Assembly (NCBI GenBank): GCA_013054445.1
Contig: JAAMPI010001063.1
Coordinates: forward strand, 1 to 20,438
Reading direction: 5' to 3'
DNA: 20,438 bases
From: Cudoniella acicularis
Taxonomy: Eukaryota; Ascomycota; Leotiomycetes; Helotiales; Helotiaceae
Under the pieces are notes generated by a model. The model made no database searches. It was not told the DNA's origin and worked only from the letters and a program-made list of their open reading frames with translations. Positions 1 to 6,423 of this stretch are shown piece after piece (within the stretch, counting starts at the first letter, position 1; every line of letters begins with the position of its first letter). A program made the translations under genes and the position numbers.

Positions 1-1492
1 TCTTTCTCTCGTCTCCTGTCTCTCTCTCGTCTCCGCTCTCTGGATATTATCAGAGTCACCGCTATCTATCTCCTTTGTGCTCTCCTCTCTCCTCTTCTCT
101 TTGAGCTCTCGATCCCGCTTGCGCTCAAAATCCATCGCCGCCTTCAATCGGGACGCGAATGCTGCTTCGGCGACTTCTTCAGCGATCACTGCGTAGTGGC
201 AACGCTTGTATGTGCCAAGGGAGGTAAGTAACAACCCAAAAATTTCCCAAGAGAAAAGGATGGGAAGCGCATAGTAGAGCTTGGGATTGCAACCATGCGA
301 CCACTACCTTCCCAAAATTAGCTCTACTGTCTCCATTCTGGGGAACGCAATCGTAAAAGATATTTCATACAATATCTGTTAACGTCTGATAGACCTCATG
401 TGCTGGCAGAGCATATCCCCACCTATAAAACCCGGCCGAAAGTTCTAAAGGGCCCAAAATGGAGGTAACATTGAGAACAACCCAGGCTATGAGTGACATG
501 GGCACAAATTGCGGAGGCAACCAAGTTGTCATGATATCCAGCGCAAGGAAGTTGCAGTGAGCAAAGAGCCAGAGAATTGCCCATGTCAAGGCAAATTGAT
601 TGGCGTTTACGTCCCATCCAGCGCGAAAAGCCCAGATGGAACCTGCGACGCAGAGAGAGCCGACGAATGTGTAGGCTAGGGATATGCAGGTGCGGTAGGC
701 GATGATGCGATGGGGGTAAAGACGAGCATAGATCTTGAATTGTAAATAGAGACCATTGATGGTACCGAGGTAGAAGAATTCCTGGATCAGAATGAGGATG
801 ATGACGAGGGTGTTGTAAATGAGCCGTGATCCTTGAGTTGTGGATTGGAGGTTGATATTTGAGAGTTGCCAGGGGTTAGTAAAAGCTGAGATGGCTGCTG
901 CGTCTGTTGGTGGCAATACTTGCAAAGCTGCAGTGCCGTTTTCCGTCACATACACTACACGCGCTGCAGATGACAAAGTTTGTAAGTTTGCGGCAATATC
1001 AGAGTCGACGGTGGCGGAATATCGAGCTTCGTTCCAGAAAAAAGTCAAGACGTCCGAACGATTGTATGTAGCAGCTGCTTGGCCACCAGTGATTGCGGCT
1101 GCGAGCCTGGCGGAGGCACCCGGTGAGGTGTAAAGAGCCGCCCAGTATTCTGCTTTGCAAACTAAATTTTCCATAACGTCAGGTGTTGCGAATTGGCTTG
1201 GGCTTTGTTCTTGCAAAGTCGGAAAAGAGTCTCCTTGCAGCGATTCGTAGGCACTTCTGACCGCGGCACCAATCACTCCGCCGTCATAGTCGACGTAAAG
1301 AATTTTCATATTATGTGTATGGGGGCCTTCCTGGAAAAGGGATCCAAATATATATGCAAACAATCCGAGGAAGAGTACTTGAAGGAGTATGAAGTTTGTC
1401 GCGGCCGCTTTGAAGAAGCCTCTCCGGAGAGGGATAACGGTGGGATCATGGAGGTCGAGGCGGTTTTTGTAGGCATTTGGATAGAACCTCAT
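1..1492 (-). CDS. SNG1-like DUF3533 membrane protein, 3' end outside window
   Basis: The reading frame starts at the ATG at 1492, runs 374 codons to 371, is interrupted by an intron (304-370) and resumes in phase at 303. It stays open to base 1, giving at least 475 residues; the stop is off the window. It has a short basic N-terminus, one membrane segment at about residues 32-53, a 170-residue loop with NRS and NGT sequons, then four segments (about 223-250, 263-288, 300-322, 328-350) and a sixth in exon 2 (about 384-405). The tail is very rich in Arg, Glu and Lys. This one-loop-five topology and motifs such as GYALPAHEVYQTLTDI and WSHGCNPKLYYALP match fungal DUF3533 proteins, the family of yeast SNG1 (nitrosoguanidine resistance, plasma membrane). 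The substrate is unknown. Without the intron the frame would end at a TGA at 365, cutting off the conserved last segment. Confidence 0.88.
304..370 (-). other. Intron of the SNG1-like gene
   Basis: 67 nt on the minus strand. The donor is GTATGA (GT at 369-370), a GCTAAT branch-like site lies near the 3' end, and the acceptor is GGTAG (AG at 304-305). It falls between codons (phase 0) and joins TDI to WSHGC, a junction expected from the family. It carries in-frame stops, so retention would truncate the protein. Confidence 0.88.
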
Positions 1493-2008
1493 CTTTGCGA
1501 CTTATCCACCGAAGCTCTTTAGAATCGTGAGAGTCGTTGAATGTTGTGAAGAGATTTTAAATGTAGTGGGGGGGGTTTACTACTCACATGCATTGTGCTT
1601 ATTCATCATTTATCACGTGGGGTACTTATCGAATGCCGTAGGCACTGCGTACCAGTCTACAACTCTCATTGATCGAAAAATACGTGCTGTAGATAAAATG
1701 CAGTTTAGATATCTCTTTTCATTCCAGAAATATACAATTCATTCCCAATCACTTAAATTTTGGGCTTACTTTATACGCGAGAAATAAAAGGGGGGCTGAT
1801 ACTTGCCTCACACGTCTGCGGAGCACGAAGTAGGACCGGGTACAAGTTCGGTTACCCACTTCCCCGGAGACCGGCCCGAGCCGGCCAAGAGAAACACCGA
1901 CCTCATCACTTTCTTTCCTGCTCACCACCTCACCACCTCATCGAGCGCTCGTCAGTTTGGCGCGAAATACATTTCTCTACATCAATCATTTCCTTTGTAT
2001 CCAGGAAT
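1493..2008. promoter_or_regulatory. Divergent intergenic region
   Basis: This lies between the SNG1-like start on the minus strand and the 2EXR start on the plus strand, so it should hold both promoters. A CACGTG palindrome (E-box type) sits at 1614-1619. A pyrimidine-rich, CTCACCACCTC-repeating leader at about 1900-1990 precedes the 2EXR ATG. I see no coding signal; the short frames here have no recognisable content. Confidence 0.4.
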
Positions 2009-2958
2009 ATGACGGCCTTTGATGACCTTCCACGTGAGTTGCGCTTACAGATCTTTGAATTGGTCGCCCAAGAAACATGCCGACCCCGCTACGTGGAGAT
2101 CTTCAAAAATGGTCAAATATACTCCAACACGCCTCCGCCTGCTCTTCTACAAGTCAATCGCGACTCCCGATATGTGACATTGAAGATATACAAGCCGTGG
2201 CTGCCTTGGCGATGAAGAAACAAATGGCATGGGCTCTCGGACCCGTTGAGCGCTACAATCTTCGTAATGTCGTTGTCGACGCAACTGGACCAATAATCAT
2301 CGACAATTTTGTGGCGGCGTTTCACAAATTGAAGAGTCTGAAGCACTTATGTCTCTTCGATACAGAAAGCTTAATAGGGATAACTTCTAAGGTGGTGCGG
2401 ATACGGGAGCGCTTAGCCCAACTAGAGCGGAAAGAGCAAAAGAAGCCAAAGAAAAGAGCGCCTACTTACGTCGCCCCAGAAGTTGCATTTTCGGGGCCTC
2501 ATGAGCAGCTAGATCATTCATCTTTGAAAGGGCTCTGGACCACTTACAAGTATCCACGCACTCTCAAAGATGTTGATTTGACAACGATTGAGGACGGGGC
2601 TAAGTCGACTTCGGAGAGGCCACAGAAGCGTAAGCTCAGAAAGAGATTGGAGAGTAAAAATGGACGAATGGAAACAAGTTCGAAAAAGCGGGCGGACAGT
2701 GGAACAAACGGTGACGAAGTGGGAGCAAATGGTCAGACTCGAGCTTTGTGCAGGTCATACTTCGAAGATTCAAGCTCGGATTCCGACAAACGTCACAAGG
2801 GCTTGAAAGTCTTGCTCGGTGGGAAAATTATCCCCTCAAAAAGGTTAGATATGGGGAACAAGAGAGTTCATTAATCAAATCTGTACCTGATGTGGACGTC
2901 AAATGGTTGCAGAGTGAAAACCGAAAACGGCCCCAATGGCATCGAAAAAGAAGTTCTT

Positions 2959-3111
2959 ATTGATGAAGTCGAGAAGATACTGGGAGGCAAAGTATTCCAG
3001 AAAGTACCTTATTATCTGGTCAGATGGAAAGGTGTTCTCCTATCTAAGAAAAGGGCTTGGCAGCCTTGCGAGATTCTACGAGCTGATTTTCCGAAAACAG
3101 TGGAGGAGTTT
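2959..3111 (+). other. Chromodomain-coding block in the relic
   Basis: The frame reads IDEVEKIL, then PYYLVRWKG, a position aligned with the usual TWEP as RAWQP, and ends KTVEEF. This is the chromodomain order: EVEKIL strand, YLVKWKG strand, WEP, then a C-terminal helix. Chromodomains bind methylated histone tails, and also occur in fungal retrotransposon integrases. Only this module is present here, with no integrase motifs. The aromatic-cage positions are partly kept (W of RWKG, Y of PYY). A TAG directly after EEF (3112-3114) ends the frame. Confidence 0.72.
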
Positions 3112-3159
3112 TAGCAGAGATATGGGGAGATGATGCTCAAGTTGATTGTCGATGTATAT

Positions 3160-3219
3160 GTGAGTTCAAGTTGTCACCACGGTACCAGAAATAGAGCTTT
3201 GTCCACTAACTTGTAAAAG
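3160..3219 (+). other. Intron remaining in the relic
   Basis: 60 nt with donor GTGAGT, branch CACTAAC about 11 nt before the acceptor, and acceptor AAAAG. It is phase 0 relative to the chromodomain frame, and the frame stays open on the other side to 3351. An intact intron inside a frame with stops supports a formerly expressed host gene rather than chance similarity. Confidence 0.6.
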
Positions 3220-3780
3220 GTGTCCCCTCTCCGTCCATTTCAAGCGCAAGTTATTCTTCAGATGAAAGACAATGGCGATCCTGCTTGTTCTCTCAAGCTC
3301 CAAAATTTTCCTTTATTCACATCTGAATCAAAATTGTCTCTTGAAAGTTAGAAACTCCTCATGCACATCCCGCCAGGCCACTATCCCGCTGTGTTCTTTA
3401 ATCTGGATTCGTCTCTTTCATCTTACATGAAAGCGAAGTCTAGCCTTTTCAAATCAAGGACCAAGAGTGAACCGCACTTTCAAGAACCGGAGCTCATTAT
3501 CGCGACTCCACAAAATGACCCAATGTATCTCCCACTTGAGTAGCGTAGGAGGAAGAAAACCGAAGTGACATTTATTCGGTTTGCTGACACTCTCGGACGA
3601 AACTTGTAGACCCTTATATTTCTTGGAGGTATTGAATCTGATATTGAGAAGCCACGCTTGAAGGTTACAACATACGAATGAATCCTTTCCCCCAAGAATG
3701 CGTCTTGCTCTTAGAAAACCTGTTATGCAGCTCTCCAATAAACTCACCTTTAAACATTCAACCGTCCCTTCTCAAGGACA

Positions 3781-3796
3781 AGCCAGCCAGCCAGCC
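3781..3796 (+). repeat. AGCC tetranucleotide microsatellite
   Basis: Four exact tandem copies of AGCC. They lie just upstream of the possible small gene, probably in untranslated sequence. Confidence 0.9.
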
Positions 3797-3916
3797 ATCC
3801 TCTCGCCAAAATTTCATCTGATCTCCTCAGCGCGCAGTAGCCTCGCAGTCTATCAAAACGCGTTACTCACCAGCAGGACCCATCACCCAAACCTTTATTC
3901 AAATAACACAATAAAC

Positions 3917-4178
3917 ATGTTTTATTTCAACAGACAACTGGTTCCTTTGGGGGTTAAAAAGCATGATTCGATCCCTCACCTGCAACCGCATGCTGCGCTG
4001 GCCCTACGGGGCGGAGGTCCTCTGCCGATTGATAGCGTGCAGGGAAATAATGTTGAACTACCTTTTTTTTCCCTTTTGGTAGCTTGTTTTATTGTTTCAG
4101 ATGAGGGTTTGGGGGAGTTTTGTTTTGGGCGAGAAGGAAGCTGTGATATACTATCAAAATTCCGGAAGCGAGGTGTAG
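3917..4178 (+). CDS. Possible small two-exon peptide gene, unrecognised
   Basis: An ATG at 3917 follows an A-rich leader (CAATAAAC before ATG). Forty codons read MFYFNRQLVPLGVKK to ALRGGGPLPIDS. A putative intron at 4037-4100 (64 nt, donor GTGCAG, long T-tract, acceptor TTTCAG) joins in phase to 25 codons ending at TAG 4176-4178. The predicted product is 65 aa. The donor is weak. Unspliced, the frame runs to 4219 and becomes unusually hydrophobic and T-rich, which is why I prefer splicing. The LRGGG string recalls ubiquitin-type C-termini but sits internally and is probably chance. No family recognised. Confidence 0.3.
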
Positions 4179-4350
4179 AAGTGGGGCTCTTTGTTTACAT
4201 TCTTCACCTTTGGACATAATGTTACGCGCAGTAGTAGGTAGGCGATAGGCGACCACGATTAAAATTCCGGGTTACAACCCTTGTTCTTGAAACGAAATTC
4301 AGATTTCTCGAGTCTCTCGGATCTTCTAGATCATCATTCGGTTAGAAGTA

Positions 4351-4547
4351 TCTCCTCGACCTTTGTCCGCGCAGTATCACGAAATACGTTGTAATACTCT
4401 TAATATCTCTATTATAGTGATACATTATAAGAAGGAAAGTGGATTTAGCTTGCTCTAGCTTATCTTCTCATGTCGACTCTCTAATTATTAACACTTTTCA
4501 CTTAGCAGCTGTTTATTTTCGCTATACTAGGCGCATAACGGTCGAGA
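4351..4547 (-). mobile_element. MITE copy 1, TA-flanked, 197 bp
   Basis: The left end TCTCCTCGACCTTTGTCCGC and the right end (read inward on the minus strand) TCTCGACCGTTATGCGCC form imperfect inverted repeats. TA dinucleotides flank both ends (4349-4350, 4548-4549). The minus strand aligns over most of its length with the plus strand of 18776-18993. Shared blocks include AAATCCACTTT, AAGAGTATTA/GAGAGTATTA and TATTTCG(T/C)GATACT. There is no reading frame. TA target site and inverted ends point to a non-autonomous Tc1/mariner-type element, but its ends differ from those of the Tc1 element at 13877-15182, so that is not the parent. Confidence 0.78.
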
Positions 4548-4828
4548 TATGGAACATGGAGGGATGCACAAAATAGGTAAGCATGAAGGCATAGACAGGC
4601 TCAATCCATATTGTTGACTACTTTAGGTGCAGTATTGAATGCTGGCGCAGAGAAGCATAGCTCCAGGCGTCTTCAATCTTCGGTTTTCGCAAGATTAGTC
4701 AACAGATGCGTACCCATTTCAGCTCAGAGAACCCCAACCCTAAGCTAAACCACCCGCCTCCAACGTTAAAGATTTCATCTCCTTCATCCGCACCGTTGCA
4801 AAATTTCTCAGCATGGCCATACAACATT

Positions 4829-5466
4829 TCAAGTACCCATATACCGGGTCTCGCTTGTCCACTGCCCCACTCCATAGAGATCAATAGGAGTTTTTGTTTT
4901 TCGAAGGCTTTGGGTGTACTGAGGCTTAGTCGACGAGCTCTTTCGATTGCTTGGTTTTGGGTAGCTTTTGGGGTCTGTATTGAAAGGGTCGACTTCTGCG
5001 GGTGTGTCGAGCCTTGGGCAAGTGCCAAAGTCGAGGTTGAAGTCAGCTCTAAGTTGCTCTTGCTCAACATCAATGGCAGTTCTTGCCAAATTCTGGTCAC
5101 TACCCTCTATTTGACGCATGTCAAGTTAGATACTTCGACATTCGTCACGCAGTATAACTCACCAATCACCTCGCATATTGTTCTTATATGCCCCTTCATC
5201 CTGTCCATCCTTCGAGCACCGCTTGTGCTTTTTGCATGAGGACATCTTGGTTCAGGCGAGTGAAGCAAACCATTCTGTTGCCCAAATTCCGCTTGATAGT
5301 GGAGAATGGCGGAACAATCAAGATTATCACACGCAACTCTGACAATCGTTGACTCGGGTGGACTGGGTTCGGATCCTGACGAAGACGTTGAACCGAGACT
5401 GTCTCGAGTTCTTTGTGTTCGAATAACCCCGTAGCAAAAGGTTGATTTGGGTTGGCTGCTTTTCAT
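4829..5466 (-). CDS. Small Cys/His-rich, C2H2-like protein, one intron
   Basis: The ATG at 5466 (MKSSQPKSTFCYG) opens 101 codons. An intron at 5107-5162 then joins in phase to a second exon ending at TGA 4829-4831, giving about 193 aa. Exon 1 has a Ser-rich stretch (STSSSGSEPSPPES), a CDNLDC pair, then EPRCPHAKSTSGARRMDRMK and GHIRTICE. The C-P-H, RRMDRMKGHIR pattern resembles fungal C2H2-like fingers (Cys pair, basic Asp-Arg helix, His), but the spacing is not canonical and I cannot pair all ligands. The C-terminus is polar and probably disordered. The frame is also open upstream of 5466 without a better ATG, so an extra 5' exon is possible. The long plus-strand frame across this locus is antisense. 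Function unknown, perhaps a DNA-binding regulator. Confidence 0.5.
5107..5162 (-). other. Intron of the C2H2-like gene
   Basis: 56 nt on the minus strand with donor GTGAGT, branch TCTAAC and acceptor AAATAG. It is a phase-1 junction completing a GAG codon. All three signals are near consensus, which is the best evidence that this locus is transcribed on the minus strand. Confidence 0.75.
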
Positions 5467-5560
5467 CGTAGCAATTGAACCTCTTTGCCAAAGTGAGATA
5501 TTGAAGCGGGTCTGCAAGATTGGCTGTCTGCAAGTGCAGCAGCCATGCTCTCTTTTGTAG

Positions 5561-5746
5561 CTATCATGACTGATAGTTACCGCCCGGAAGAAGCGGTCGT
5601 CAAGTGGGCGGTGCGCACCTAACTGATCAGTGGTCTACTGAAGAACTTCGGAATTTGGGCGGTCATCGAAGTTGGCGGTGGTGATATTTGTGCTTAGCGA
5701 CGCACGAGGTTCCTGTCAGGAGCGGTGGTCAACGGCGGTCATGACC
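5561..5746. promoter_or_regulatory. Cluster of GGCGGT hexamers and palindromes
   Basis: GGCGGT occurs at 5607-5612, 5658-5663, 5674-5679 and 5734-5739, and inverted (ACCGCC) at 5579-5584: five in about 160 bp. Four palindromes are interleaved: CTATCA-tgac-TGATAG (5561-5576), GGTGCGCACC (5610-5619), ACTGATCAGT (5622-5631) and GGTCATGACC (5737-5746). The block is 95-280 bp upstream of the minus-strand ATG at 5466. CGG-containing sites are typical targets of fungal zinc-cluster dimers, and such a regulator is encoded next door. Binding is inference. Confidence 0.5.
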
Positions 5747-6423
5747 ACCCATCAAATCAGGCATAGCTTGAAAAACGGCAATGCTAGAGAAACGCCATTA
5801 TTTCGTGGGGAACTCTTTCTGCCTGAAAATCCCAGCTGCAAATAGTTCTAAGCCTCATATTCAAGGCGCTAAAATATATTTATCATATCCCGTATGTCTC
5901 TATCAGCGGTGCGGCCTAATGGGCGACCGCCTCAGCTCAGCTTCTTGAGCTTTAGCGTTAACGTGCGACCAACCTCAACATGGATAATCTTCAAGAGCAG
6001 CTTCCTCCACCCACGAAGTTCGCCTTTCTGGTGCATCGAGCAATGCCCTCTTACGTGGCGACTCTCATGGATGGTCTTTGAAAAGAACGCCTCAGTCTTG
6101 TTGCTGCTCAATGCCCAGCCTCGCGCCCATCATCAGCCAGGCTTTCCAAAAACATGCTTCTTGTTTCTTACTGATGAATTGATACCTTTTATTGTACCAT
6201 TTGCACGACCCCTCTTTATCTCTATAACATAATGTGATGAACTTTTTTTTTGGGCTGTTTTCAACCCTGCGACAACCCGCGAACTCGTGGTTACAGGATT
6301 GTAGCCAATGTCGCTATCGTACGGACAAGTACCAATTGTTGAAATGGAGGGGCCATTGGATGTTACGGGAATTGGCACGTAAATCTCTCCCATGGTGAGA
6401 TTATTTTATTAATTCTTGCAGAT
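5747..6423. other. Intergenic region and 5' side of the zinc-cluster gene
   Basis: Only short unsupported frames occur: 33 codons at 5980-6081 (plus; MDNLQEQLPPPTKFAFLVHR) and 86 codons at 6133-6393 (minus; MGEIYVPIPVTS, ATG in a good CTCACCATGG context). Neither is recognised. Just before 6424 the sequence reads TATTAATTCTTGCAG, an intron-acceptor-like end. A short 5' intron starting at GTAAAT (about 6379) would be only some 43 nt, so I leave it uncalled. An A/T-rich T9 run lies at about 6244. Confidence 0.35.

Larger units (their letters stand above)
2009..3681 (+). pseudogene. Decayed 2EXR / chromodomain gene
   Basis: The ATG at 2009 opens a typical 2EXR N-terminus: MTAFDDLPRELRLQIFEL, then PPPALLQVNRDSRYVTLKIY and KPWLPWR. 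This frame stops at 2213-2215. Typical later 2EXR sequence (NLRNVVVDATGPIIIDNF, AAFHKLKSLKHLCLFD) resumes about 30 bases on in another frame. The linking part of the domain is missing, so an internal deletion near 2205-2225 is likely. The rest follows mainly one frame: a Lys/Arg-rich then Ser/Asp-rich linker, a weak chromo-like block in a second frame (ARWENYPLKK, about 2810-2840), a clear chromodomain at 2959-3111, an intron at 3160-3219, and protein-like sequence to 3681. Stops in that main frame are TAA 2872, TAG 3112, TAG 3349, TAG 3541, TAG 3607 and TGA 3679. The 68-aa N-terminal frame could still be translated. Treating it all as one former gene is inference. Confidence 0.6.

Noticed and set aside
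1..60. CT-rich tract as a microsatellite
   Set aside because: Read on the minus strand it is an in-frame Arg/Glu-rich tail of the SNG1-like protein. Interrupted repeats only; coding explains it.
840..1522. Plus-strand frames of 97 and 109 codons
   Set aside because: Antisense to exon 1 of the SNG1-like gene, which has clear family motifs and membrane segments on the minus strand.
4706..5239. 177-codon plus-strand frame
   Set aside because: Lies opposite the spliced minus-strand gene, whose intron has all three consensus signals. The plus frame shows no domain.
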